NCBI GenBank assembly: GCA_940337035.1
Contig: OW679197.1
Coordinates: 43,592,466-43,656,465, forward strand
Length of the DNA: 64,000 nucleotides
From: Agriotes lineatus
Taxonomy: Eukaryota; Arthropoda; Insecta; Coleoptera; Elateridae
Direction: 5' to 3'
This document shows positions 10,454 to 20,700 of the stretch, one piece after another (positions within the stretch are counted from its first letter, which is position 1; each line of letters starts with the position of its first letter). A program made the position numbers and the translations under genes. The notes beneath the pieces are model-generated. The model ran no database searches. It was not told where the DNA came from and saw only the letters and a list, made by a program, of their open reading frames with translations.

Positions 10454-10741
10454 TATTATTATCGTGTTTCGTTTTCTAACTCTATTGTACATTTTGTGTT
10501 GTATTGGAGTATTTTTTGTTCGGTGTATACGACGTTTCCTTTTGGATGATTAAAATTAAAAATCATTGCATTGTGAAATATATTATTTCCAAGTGAAAAA
10601 ATATTTTAAAAAATATTTATGATCAACTATGATACAAGAAATGCTATCAAATCTAGCTATAAACGTATTGAAAATGACTCTGACATAGATGTAAATGATA
10701 CTATAAAAAAGTTTGCGAAAAGAAAAGCAAGAAAAGTTCAA
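10454..10741 (+). repeat. Dispersed repeat block C, copy 2
   Basis: The second copy of 7889-8172. It directly follows block D. Differences from copy 1 are concentrated in its first ~170 bases; the terminal open frame is better preserved. Confidence 0.88.
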
Positions 10742-10753
10742 TTTGGTTGTTGA
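10619..10753 (+). other. Small open frame in repeat C, copy 2 (44 codons)
   Basis: ATG at 10619-10621, reading MINYDTRNAIKSS, then KRIENDSDIDVNDTI, then KKFAKRKARKVQFGC, with TGA at 10751-10753. In copy 1 the first codon is AAG instead of ATG, so the start is not shared. The peptide is hydrophilic and strongly basic at its end and fits no family I recognise. The last three residues lie beyond the conserved block. Confidence 0.35.
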
Positions 10754-11837
10754 AAAGTAAAAAATGTTAAAATTGTAATTAGTATTTTGATTTTATCAGA
10801 TAGTAAGATTAATAATATATGAAAGAGTACTGTTTCCTATTTACGATTTACCTTCACTCAACTCCAGTCACTTATTTCCCCTCACCACCGAACCCATAAC
10901 CCAGAGGGGGCGGCACATGAGACTTTGCACCCAGGCGGCAGGTAAGCTAGAGATGCTTCTGTCTTCATGGCATAAAATTTCGGCATCTGCTGTTCGAATT
11001 TTCTGTTTCTTGGCAGACGAAAACAGATGTCTCTCGCGCAGACGTATTCCATAGCAAGGCATAACAAGTGTGCAGTTTGGAAGAAAGTTACAAATGGATG
11101 ACTCGTCGAGAGTACGTCATACTCATTTATAACGTTGTAGACGTCATAATTTTTTACAACGACTACCATTTTCAACACCTTCATTGTATAGAACGCGTTT
11201 GTTGATTTTTTCTATGTGAGGTTACTTTGCCATGCGATCTTTTTGCAAGGACTTTAAGAAACTAAAAATTCTGCAAGATTACCTTTCTGTTTGATTCACT
11301 GGAATCTTATTTACTACTTACATGGTCATTACTTCTGGAAAAATTGTTATATTAAATGTGCACTTAGCAATACATTTTGAAAAAGAAGTGTAAGCATTAT
11401 TACAAAATGAAAATTCCATTTAGTCATTTCCCAAGCATCCTAAAAGTATACTACAACCTTTAGTAAATTTTAAAAGTAAATCCAGAATTTTACGATTTTT
11501 TTAGGATGCCACTATCCATTATATGAATGTTAAAAAAAAGAAAAAATGTTTTAAAAGTTACAAGCTAGTATTCACTGTATGATGTTTTGTTGCTTGTGTA
11601 AAGATCATCGCCAACTTAGCTCTTAAAAATCTCTGCAAAGAAATGCAATTTTATATTTAAAATATCTGGTGTGATACACGCAGCGATCTTATAATTAGCC
11701 AACAATTTTATTATTAATTTTAAAAAGATTTGTCAACATTTTTCAAAAATTACAAATTCTACGGAAACCGTACAAAATAATGTTAGTTTAAAAGACAAAT
11801 TTTCTGTAAAATTATAAGCCGAATTCAAAATAGTATA
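10754..11837. other. No gene recognised
   Basis: Mostly AT-rich. A GC-richer part near 10860-11190 contains a minus-strand open frame starting with ATG at 11184 (100 residues, hydrophobic N-terminal half). I recognise no domain in it and do not call it a gene. Confidence 0.4.
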
Positions 11838-12274
11838 TTAAAGTATGAGTAGATAACAAGGTCTTTAAAACACGCGCGAGTTTTCAAACACGACGGCGTA
11901 GCCGGAGTGATCGAAATAGAGCAAGTGTTTTAAAGACCAGTTATCCACGAATACTTTACGCTATTTTTTATTATACCTGCAATACTGGAAATAAATTACG
12001 CACTAAAAACTTAGAAATAATTTTTGTCGTGATAAATCGAGAGGGCATAATAATATTGCTACTATAGTTACGAGAATTGTTTACGTTTTTGTCGCGTCCA
12101 CGTCCGTTGTTGCATTCAGTCGTGTCAGCAAAATAAAGATAGCGATGAAGTTATAATGTTACCTATATACCTTGTTTTCTTGACAACATTTAAAGCTTGG
12201 CGTGCTTTAATCTCTTGTTTTCGAACGCTCAGGCGTGCTTTAAACGGCGATTCTGATGCAGGTATAATAAAAAA
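11838..12274. repeat. Nested inverted repeats, MITE-like element
   Basis: An inner fold-back is formed by 11838-11873 and 11925-11958: taaagtat..., agataac and gtctttaaaacac are matched by their complements in the second arm. A second, perfect 18-base inverted pair, ttttttattatacctgca at 11964-11981 and its complement at 12257-12274, encloses a 311-base segment. A weaker complement of the TTTAAAxCACGC part lies near 12200-12245. No coding sequence is present. The structure is that of a small non-autonomous transposon, possibly two nested ones; I could not fix a target duplication. Confidence 0.7.
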
Positions 12275-12541
12275 AGTAATAATATACCGGGTCTTCTATT
12301 TAAAATAAGAGTTAATAAAAAAAAGAAACCCATTTTCGAGTTATTTAACTGGAAAATTATTTATCTCACATCAACACACATTAAAAATGTAATAAAAATG
12401 TATAGTTTGAAAAACATCGTTAGAGCCGTTTATGAAAAATAAAAAAAAACTAAAAAAATCATGAGAGTGATACGGTTATACGATTTTTTCAAAAGCTTGC
12501 TGCCGCTTCTAGATAGTACACAAAACTTATATATGAAGTTT

Positions 12542-12625
12542 CAACGTCCTACCTCTTTTCGCTTTTGAGATATTCTGGTACAGGCACACAGACACACAAC
12601 AGACTGACAGACAGACCAACAAAAA
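12542..12625. repeat. CACA/CAGA-rich simple sequence
   Basis: A run of acacagacacacaa and gactgacagacagacc follows a cctacctcttttcgcttttg stretch. This combination is typical of low-complexity tails of dispersed insect repeats. No gene is associated. Confidence 0.45.
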
Positions 12626-14420
12626 CGCAAACCCAAAACGCTCGGCGAATGGCAAAGTAATGAAAACGCTCGCTGAGCGGTGAATGCCAACTTTCTGTTG
12701 TTAAATGACAACGAGAAAAATCTACTTTCAATGTCAGTCGTCGAAAAAAACTTAATAGATGCTAAGTGTCACTACCCCAGGCTGTCTTAATCTAAGTAAT
12801 ATACTGATCGTACCTGCTATGCTTCACCATAGTTAATGATGGATTTTACGTCACTAATTGACAAAAAAACTTCATATGAAGATAAATTCAATTCTAACCC
12901 CTTACGGATATACTAGAAAAGAGAAGGGTTAAAACTAAGTTTTTTGCCATTTTGACTATAAACTAGGAAAGGACATTAAAATAAAAATTGATAAATATTT
13001 TTTACGGCATTAAGTTGTAACGTAATTAACTATTAACGACAGGGTGCCGATGGCATACGTTATATTCGAGAACTTACCAGGTTTGCCCTAAATCACGCAT
13101 TGACAGCTCAAAAATAGGCTAAAGCTAGACTTAAATTAGCAGTGAGATGGGCGGGGTCCTTCTGACGTGATGAATCTTGAGGGACCAGCGTGGCCACACA
13201 CAGGGTGGTACTAAAAAGGTGATAGGAGGTTTTTAAAGGGCTCCCCACGAATTTTGGTTTGACAACCCCCTGTAGAATTTCGAAATCCCAGGGGTTGGAA
13301 AAAAATAGCTTCGATGCTTTCGTGAGTCGACTGCCATAGCGCTGGAACTTACCTGTTGCTTTCAGGTTCGCCAAGATCCGCTGTACAAAATTTATACAAA
13401 TACTGCCACTAGCGGCAATGGCACACAAAACAAGTCAGATACACATGTGATAAAATATCAATTAAAGAAAACACACAGAAAACAGTAAACAAAAGGGGTG
13501 TATTCACCTCAAAATGAAACACATTTGAAACTACACAGTTTTCTAAAATTCGAGGCGTTCATCGGCTAGTTAATTATGACTAAGTAAATCGAATCAACTA
13601 AGCTGTGCCGAGTCAACATGACACGCTGCGTAAATAGTCCAGTCAATATAGCAAAATTGTTTGCAAGAGGTCGGGTAGTTTCGAATTTTTTATATGTCGT
13701 TTGGGTTGCCATAGTGAGTTAAAATCCAAGTTTTCGAGCTCGGCGCACCACCGCATACCGCGCCGCCTCACAAAAACTGTAAAATGTAAGCACTTGTTCT
13801 CGTTTCTGTCGAATATTTCAAAAACTAAATGTTTATCGAAAAAAACCCCTCCTAACTTTTTGAAAGTAGATTAAACTTTCTACAATTTGAGCACAAGGCG
13901 AGCTATATAAGTTCGATAGTTGACGAGATACCACCTTTCAAAATGCAAAGATTTAAAAAAAAATGCGAACACATGTTCGAAGCCGATAATAGCTATTTAA
14001 GTAACAAGGAATGTAAGGACCTATTAAAATTTGAGGTAGGCAAGTACAAGCCAAGGCGAAGCCGCGGCTTGTTGCCTGTCGAGAGTAAATTGCATCCATT
14101 TTAAGCGACACAATTGTCTCAGTTGTCAACAGATAGCTTTTGTTTTTTAACAATTGCGGCCGCTCATATTTGCGAATATCTAAATTTTTAAATTAATATT
14201 TTTCTGCACAATTAACATTATCCAATAAGTTTTTAATACTAAACGACGCGGAAAATTATTCTCTTTAATTTAGTACAACTACCATATTTTTCCATAAAAA
14301 TGGTGAGCAGGAATATGCATACCCGTGATAAGTCATGCAAATTCCTTATGTTCAGAGGTATGACCAACCACCCGGTATACAAGCAAGCTCGTAAAATATA
14401 AAAATGGAGTGACAGACTTT
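12626..14420. other. No gene recognised, up to the satellite edge
   Basis: AT-rich DNA with short open frames lacking recognisable motifs (13108-13428 and 13953-14153 minus). A small GC-rich patch lies near 13740-13770. Nothing here resembles the satellite monomer until about 14421. Confidence 0.4.
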
Positions 14421-15275
14421 AATATCACATTTTATTATACTTTATCCGTATTCATGGCACCCATCAGCCACAATATGAACAATTTAATACAGCTACCAGC
14501 CCTAATCACACTCTGAGATGTTGGTGAGGTGTGTATTTTTCAGATTATGCACTTACGAATGGTAACATGGAAACATAAAACTGAAGTTGCACTTCTATTG
14601 TATTTTACGAGTACCAGTAGGGCAAAAGAAATATCTTTATGCCCTTGCTAGCGATTAGATGCTGATTTCTCATTAAGACAGCGTTTAAAAAGAGCTGGCG
14701 CGACTTTTGCGGGCCTCTATATCACATTTTATTATATTGTATCCGCATTTATTGCACCCATCAGTTACAATATGAACAATTTAATACAGCTGGTAGCCCT
14801 AATAACACTCTGAGATGTTGGTGAGGTGTGTATTTTTCAGATTATGCACTTGCGAATGGGGACATGAAAACATAAAGCTGAAGCTGCACTTCTATTGTAT
14901 TTTAAGAGTACCAGTAGGGCAAAAGAAATATCTCTATGCCTTTGCTAGCGAGTAGATGCTGTATTCTCATTAAGATAGCATTTAAAAAGAGCTGACGCAA
15001 CTTTCGCGGGCATTTATATCACATTTTATTATATTGCATCCGTATTTATTCAACCCATCAGCCACAATATGAACAATTTCATACAACTGACTGCCCTAAT
15101 AACACTCTGAGATTTTCGTCGAATGTGCATTTTTCAGATTATGCACTTGCGAATGTTAATATGGAAACACAAAGCTGAAATTGCACTTCTAATGTATTTT
15201 ACGAGTACCAGTAAGGTCAAAGAAATATCTCTATGCCCTTGTCAGCAATTAGATGCTGAATTCGCAATAAGATAA
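14421..15275 (+). repeat. Satellite array, diverged left-edge monomers
   Basis: Three head-to-tail monomers precede the transposon insertion. The anchor equivalent to catggcaccc falls at 14453, 14750 and 15047, a spacing of 297 bases. Each monomer has the order found in the main array: atcacattttattat, ccatcagccacaatatgaac, ctctgagat, ttatgcacttgcgaatg, gcacttct..tgtatttta, gagtaccagt, aaatatctctatgcc, and the aagatagcatttaaaaagagctg joint. They differ from the main array at many positions, as expected at an array edge. The third monomer is cut by the transposon at 15275. Confidence 0.93.
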
Positions 15276-15400
15276 CACAGGCCTGCAAATTGAAATTTTT
15301 TGATTTTTTTTCACCGTAATGGGTGAATCGTATGTATTTTGGTGCGCTGAGTCCAAATATGACCTCAGTTTTTCTCTAGCACGTAGGGATTTTCCGCAAA
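15276..15400 (+). repeat. Left terminal inverted repeat of the Chapaev-like transposon
   Basis: It begins CACAGG. From taatgggtga (about 15317) onward it matches the complement of the right end closely, including tatgtattttggtgcgctga, ctcagtttttt-like and agcacgta segments and ttttccgcaaa. It has about 20 more T-rich bases near the tip than the right arm. Confidence 0.9.
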
Positions 15401-15482
15401 ATAAAAAAGAAAGTTATGCAAAACCCGCAGTACATATAGGTAAAAATGCATTTTAAAATAAAAAAAAATATATTACTAGTGG

Positions 15483-15488
15483 TTTATT
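15483..15488 (-). terminator. Polyadenylation signal of the transposase gene
   Basis: AATAAA on the minus strand (tttatt on the plus strand), about 55 bases after the transposase stop codon and still inside the element. It is the canonical signal at a suitable distance; use in vivo is inferred. Confidence 0.55.
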
Positions 15489-15542
15489 TACATTTTTAAA
15501 TACAATTTGATAAAAATAATATGTAGTATATACAATAAGGAT

Positions 15543-17228
15543 TTATAATTCCTTATAATATCTAAATCTTTTTCCCCCAAAACTCCGTTTTGAGCTTTTC
15601 CGTTTGTGGGGGATGTCTGGAAGTTTTCTATGAAGCATCCAACAGTAGTCTCCCACCATATTCACATCCCATCGTCCTTGGTACCTCCGTTCCATTTCTT
15701 TGATGTCTTGGTGGAACCTCTCGCCCTGCTCTTCACTTATGGCACCAAGGTTTTCTGGGAAATAACTCAAATGGGAGTTCAAAAAGTGAAGTTTCAAGCT
15801 CATGGAGCACCCCAAGGTTTTAAAACATTTCAACATTTTATTTACAAATTCTTCATAATCCGGGTCCTTATTGTTCCCCAAAAACTTAGTCACAACTTCT
15901 TTAAATGATATCCACGCCTCTTTCTCAGCTTTGTTCATCAGCTTTTCAAACTGATTGTCTTTCATTAGTTTCCGAATGTCCGGGCCAACAAAAACACCCT
16001 CCTTTAACTTTGCCTCAGACAGTCCCGGGAATTTCTTTTCAAGGTATTTGAACGTTTCGCCATCTTTTGGCAATGCCTTGACAAACTGCTTCATCAGTCC
16101 AAGCTTGATGTGAAGTGGGGGTAAAAGCACTTTTTTGGGATCAACCAAAGACTCAAAGTGAACATTTTTTTCTCCAACCTTCAAAGTTCTCGTTGGCCAC
16201 ACTTTTTGGCTCCAGTGCTGTGCTTTTGCCCGGCTATCCAACTCACATAGGAAACAGGGGAATTTCGTATAGCCACCTTGTTGTCCAAGCACCATAGAGA
16301 TGACTTTGAGATCACCACAGATAGGCCATCCAAACTCCTTATATTTCAATTTATCAAGGATAAAAGCCATGTTGTCATACTTTTCTTTTAGATGCACAGA
16401 GTGCCCCACGGGTACAGAAGCGTATTTATTGCCGTTGTGTAGCAAAACTGCTTTTAAACTTCTTTTTGACGAGTCAATAAAAAGCCTCCATTCATCTGAC
16501 ACATGTTGAATGTTAAACATTGACATCAACTTGGGAACATCAGAACAATATACAAGTTCGCCATCTTGAGAAAAATTTGACTCAAATTGTTTTTCTCTGC
16601 TTCTGTACCAAGAGAATGAAGTTCCAGATCTCAACAAGTTCTTTTCTTGAAGTCTAGAGCCCAGTAATTCAGCAGACTCTTTAGAAAGCCCTAAATCACG
16701 AACGAGGTCGTTTAATTCTTCTTGTGAAAACTGTTGGGGTCCACAGTCTTCGACTTGAAACTCATCATCCAACTGCTCTGACTCGCTCTCTGATGACTCT
16801 GGCAAATCGTCAAAATTGTGTGGGGGCACTGGTACTGGAATACCGGGTCCATGAGGCACAAGCCGAAGTGCAGATTGCATGTTTGGGTAACATATATCTT
16901 TTTTATTTTTGGCATTGTACCCTTGTATGTTGCAAGAACAAAAGTAGCAGTCATTGCCGTGGTTTCTCGGCTCTCTCCAAATCATAGGCACCCCAAAACG
17001 AAAAGATTTTACCTTTCCTTTAGACCACATGCGAAGTCCTTCAACACAGCCTGAACACACTCCATGAGGGGCCCAAGATTTTTCTTGATCTCCGATCTTC
17101 ACACCAAAATAGGCAAAGTACACTTTTTTAATAAACTCCGTAATACTTCGAGATTGTTTTTTTAATACAAGTTTGCCACAAATGTAACAGAAACTATCAG
17201 GATTATTAACACAAGCTCTTGAAGACAT
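15543..17228 (-). CDS. Chapaev-like transposase (561 aa), intact
   Basis: Catalyses cut-and-paste movement of the enclosing element; expected to act in the nucleus on the terminal inverted repeats. Numbering from the ATG at 17228: paired cysteines CYIC (14-17), HGVCSGC (H55, C58, C61) and CYFC (94-97) form an N-terminal zinc-binding region. An acid/serine-rich linker follows (about 142-161). The catalytic core shows FIDSSKRSLKA (D252), CGDLK (D306) closely followed by PCFLC (C325, C328), LPPLHIKLG (H373), LHFLNSH (H481, H486) and SEEQGERFHQD (E500 or E503). A D, then a D with CxxC, then histidines and a final E is the CMC-transposase arrangement. The C-terminus is basic (542-556). The frame has no stop or shift. 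An upstream in-frame GTG at 17240 is not a plausible start; the ATG has an A-rich context (ttcaaaATG). The alternative is another CxxC-bearing DDE family. Transposase role firm, exact superfamily less so. Confidence 0.82.
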   Translation of the reverse strand: MSSRACVNNPDSFCYICGKLVLKKQSRSITEFIKKVYFAYFGVKIGDQEKSWAPHGVCSGCVEGLRMWSKGKVKSFRFGVPMIWREPRNHGNDCYFCSCNIQGYNAKNKKDICYPNMQSALRLVPHGPGIPVPVPPHNFDDLPESSESESEQLDDEFQVEDCGPQQFSQEELNDLVRDLGLSKESAELLGSRLQEKNLLRSGTSFSWYRSREKQFESNFSQDGELVYCSDVPKLMSMFNIQHVSDEWRLFIDSSKRSLKAVLLHNGNKYASVPVGHSVHLKEKYDNMAFILDKLKYKEFGWPICGDLKVISMVLGQQGGYTKFPCFLCELDSRAKAQHWSQKVWPTRTLKVGEKNVHFESLVDPKKVLLPPLHIKLGLMKQFVKALPKDGETFKYLEKKFPGLSEAKLKEGVFVGPDIRKLMKDNQFEKLMNKAEKEAWISFKEVVTKFLGNNKDPDYEEFVNKMLKCFKTLGCSMSLKLHFLNSHLSYFPENLGAISEEQGERFHQDIKEMERRYQGRWDVNMVGDYCWMLHRKLPDIPHKRKSSKRSFGGKRFRYYKEL

Positions 17229-17288
17229 TTTGAAAGACACTTTAAGAATATTTAAATTGAAATGAACAAATCGAAGGACTACGAGGGG

Positions 17289-17296
17289 TATATATA
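17289..17296 (-). promoter_or_regulatory. TATA box of the transposase gene
   Basis: TATATATA flanked by G/C-rich bases lies 60 bases upstream of the transposase ATG on the minus strand. Transcription would start near 17260, giving a short leader. This is a position-based inference. Confidence 0.5.
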
Positions 17297-17645
17297 GGGC
17301 AATGGGAAAATCCAGGTTTCATTTGTCAATAATGTTCACCACAATTACGCTTATTACCAGAAAGAATTTCTCCTATTTATTTATGTACTTTTAATAACAA
17401 AAACATTTATTACAGTAACATTGGAATCTGATAACACCGAAGAAAAGCGATAAACCTTAATTGCATACTATTAAGGTAATGGGTTTCCATGATTCATACG
17501 CTGACTAATACTGTTAAATATACTAATTTTTATCATATTTCATAGTTTCTAATATAAAACTATGAAGCCGAATAGGAAAAACAACTTTTTTCGGCATATT
17601 CATAAATATACGCCTTAAGGTAGACAATCCCGCAGAAAAATGCAC

Positions 17646-17748
17646 TTTGCGGAAAATGCTTACGTGCTGGGAAAAAACTGAGGGCATTTCCGAACTCAGC
17701 GCACCAAAATACATAAGAATCACCCATTATTTTAAAGAAAAACCTGTG
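17646..17748 (-). repeat. Right terminal inverted repeat of the Chapaev-like transposon
   Basis: Read on the minus strand from 17748 it starts CACAGG and then carries taatgggtgattc, tatgtattttggtgcgctga, cctcagtttttt, agcacgta and ttttccgcaaa in the same order as the left arm. The mismatches are mostly single substitutions. Confidence 0.9.
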
Positions 17749-20700
17749 TAATGTTTAAAAAGAGCTGTAGCGACTTTCGCGGACTTTTATATCACATTTT
17801 ATTATATTTCATCCGCATTCATGGCACCCATCAGCTACCATATACACAACTTAATACAGCTGGCAGCCCTAATAATACTCTGATATTTTCGTAGAGTGGG
17901 TACATGGAAATATGAAGATTTACCCGCACTTCTGGTGTATCTTACGAGCACCAGAATTACAAAGGAAATATCTCTATGCCCCTCCTAGCAATTGTATGCT
18001 GAATTTGCATTAAGATAGCATTTAATAAGAACTGTTGTGACTTCCCCGGATCTTTTATTACATTTTATTATATTTTATCCATATTCATGGCACCTATCAG
18101 ACACAATATGAACGATTAACTACAGCTGGGTGTCGAAATTAAGCTCTGAGATAATCGTGGTGTGTTTATTTTTTATATTATGCACTTGCGATGGGCACAT
18201 GGAAATATAAAGCTTTACCTGCACTTCTGGTGTATTTTACGAGTACCAGAATTGCAAAGGAAATATCTCTATGCCCCTCCTAGCAATTGTATGCTGAATT
18301 TGCATTAAGATAGCATTTAATAAGAACTCTTGCGAATTCCCCGGATCTTTTATTACATTTTATTATATTTATCCATATTCATGGCACCCATCAGACACAA
18401 TATGAACGATTAACTACAGCTGGGTGTCGAAATAACGCTCTGAGATGATCGTAGTGTGTATTTTTGAGATTATGCACTTGCGTTGTCAACATGGAAATAT
18501 AAAGCTTTACCTGCACTTCTTGCGTATTTGAAGAATACCAGAATTGCATAGCCAATATCTCTATGCCCCTCCTAGCAATTGTATGCTGGTTTGCGTTAAG
18601 ATAGTATTTAATAAGAACTGTTGCTACTTCCCCGTATATGTTATTACATTTTATTATATTTTATCCATATTCATGGCATCCATCAGACACAATATGAAGG
18701 ATTAACTACGGCTGGGTGTTGAAATAACGCTCTGAGATGATCGTTGTGTGTATTTTTGAGATTATACACTTGCGATCGCCACATGGAAATATAAAGATTT
18801 ACCCGCACTTCTGGTGTATCTTACGAGTACCAGAATTGCAAAGGAAATATCGCTATGCCCCTCCTTGCAATTGTATGCTGAATTTGCATTAAGATAGCAT
18901 TTAATAAGAACAGTTGCAACTTCCCCGGATCTTTTATTACATTTTATTATATTTTATCCATATTCATGGCACCCATCAGACACAATATGAACGATTAACT
19001 ACAGCTGGGTGTCGAAATTAAGCTCTGAGATAATCGTGGTGTGTGTATTTTTTATATTATGCACTTGCGATATCCACATGGAAATATAAAGCTTTACCTG
19101 CACCTCTGGTGTATCTTACGAGTACCAGAATTGCATAAAGGAAATATCTCTATGCCCCTCCTAGCAATTGTATGCTGAATTTGCATTAAGATAGCATTTA
19201 ATAAGAACTGTTGTGACGTCCCCGGATCAGTTATTACATTTTATTATATTTTATCCATATTCATGGCACCTATCGGACACAATATGAACGATTAACTACG
19301 GCTGGGTGTCGAAATAACACTCTGAGATGATCGTAGAGTGTGTATTTTTAATATTATGCACTTGCGATGGCCACATGGAAATATAAAGCTTTACTTGCAC
19401 TTCTGGTGTATTTTACGAGTACCGTAATTGCAAAGGAAATATTTCTATGCCCCTCCTAGCAATTGTATGCTGAATTTGCTTTAAGATAGCATTTAATAAG
19501 AACTGTTGCGACTTCCCCGGATCTTTTATTACATTTTATTATATTTTATCCATATTCATGGCACCCATCAGATACAATATGAACGATTAACTACGGCTGG
19601 GTGTCGAAATAACGCTCTGAGATGATCATAGAGTGTGTATTTTTTATATTATGCACTTGCGATGGCCACATGGAAATATAAAGCTTTATCTGCACTTCTG
19701 GTGCATTTTACGAGTACCATAATTGCAAAGGAAATATCTCTATGCCCCTACTAGCACATGTATACTGAATTTGCATTAAGATAGCATTTAATAAGTACTG
19801 TTGCGACTTCGCCGAATCTTTTATTACATTTTATTATATTTTATCCATATTCATCGCACCCATCAGACACAATATGAACGGTTAACTACGGCTGGGTGTC
19901 GAAATAACGCTGTGAGATGATTGTTGTGTGTATTTTTGAGATTATGCACTTGCGATGTCAACATGGAAATATAAAGCTTTACCTGCAGTTCTTGCGTATT
20001 TGACGAGTACCAGAATTGCAAAGGCAATATCTCTATGCCCCTCCTAGCAATTGTATGCTGAATTTGCATTAAGATAGCATTTAATGCGAACTGTTGCGAC
20101 TTTCCCTGATCTTTAATTACATTTTATTATATTTTATCCATATTCATGGCACCTATCAGACACAATATGAACGATTAACTACAGCTGGGTGTCGAAATTA
20201 AGCTCTGAGATTTTCGTTGTGTGTATTTTTCAGATTATGCACTTGCGATGTCATCATGGAAATATAAAGCTTTACCTGCACTTCTGGTGTATTTTACGAG
20301 TACCAGAATTGCAAAGGAAATATCTCTATGCACCTCCTAGCAATTGTATGCTGAATTTGCATTAAGATAGCATTTAATAAGAACTGTTGCGACTTCCCCG
20401 GATCTTTTATTACATTTTATTATATTTTATCCATATTCATGGCACCCATCAGACACAATATGAACGATTAACTACAGATGGGTGTCGAAATAACGCTCTG
20501 AGATGATCGTAGTGTGTATTTTTGAGATTATGCACTTGCGTTGTCAACATGGAAATATAAAGCTTTACCTGCACTTCTTGCGTATTTGAAGAATACCAGA
20601 ATTGCATAACCAATATCTCTATGCCCCTCCTAGCAATTGTATGCTGGTTTGCATTAAGATAGTATTTAATAAGAACTGTTGCTACTTCCCCGTATATGTT

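Larger units (their letters stand above)
15276..17748 (-). mobile_element. Complete Chapaev-like (CMC superfamily) DNA transposon
   Basis: The element is bounded by CACAGG at 15276 and CCTGTG at 17743-17748 and flanked on both sides by TAA (15273-15275 and 17749-17751), a three-base target duplication. Removing 2,473 bases plus one TAA restores a satellite monomer of the local 297-base length, which confirms the borders independently. Long terminal inverted repeats (about 125 and 103 bases) and one uninterrupted transposase gene on the minus strand make it look complete. Known: CMC elements have ends beginning CAC, and the Chapaev3 group makes three-base duplications. The superfamily call also uses the transposase motifs. 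The insertion postdates the satellite. Confidence 0.85.

Noticed and set aside
10882..11184. 100-residue open frame with ATG on the minus strand
   Set aside because: No motif, no neighbour support and no sign of splicing or conservation in the window; likely chance.
13108..13428. 106-residue minus-strand open frame
   Set aside because: No recognisable domain. The GC-richer surroundings suggest an unidentified repeat rather than a gene.
15606..17054. Plus-strand open frames opposite the transposase gene
   Set aside because: They lie wholly antisense to the intact 561-codon frame and show no protein motif.
17229..17240. Longer transposase start at 17240
   Set aside because: The codon there is GTG, which is not a plausible start in a eukaryotic gene. 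The first in-frame ATG is at 17228.
19863..20069. Minus-strand open frames of ~68-76 residues in the satellite (also at 58928-59134 and 59199-59429)
   Set aside because: They are chance openings in single monomers. Most other monomers close the same frame by substitutions or indels, and they show no domain or codon signal.
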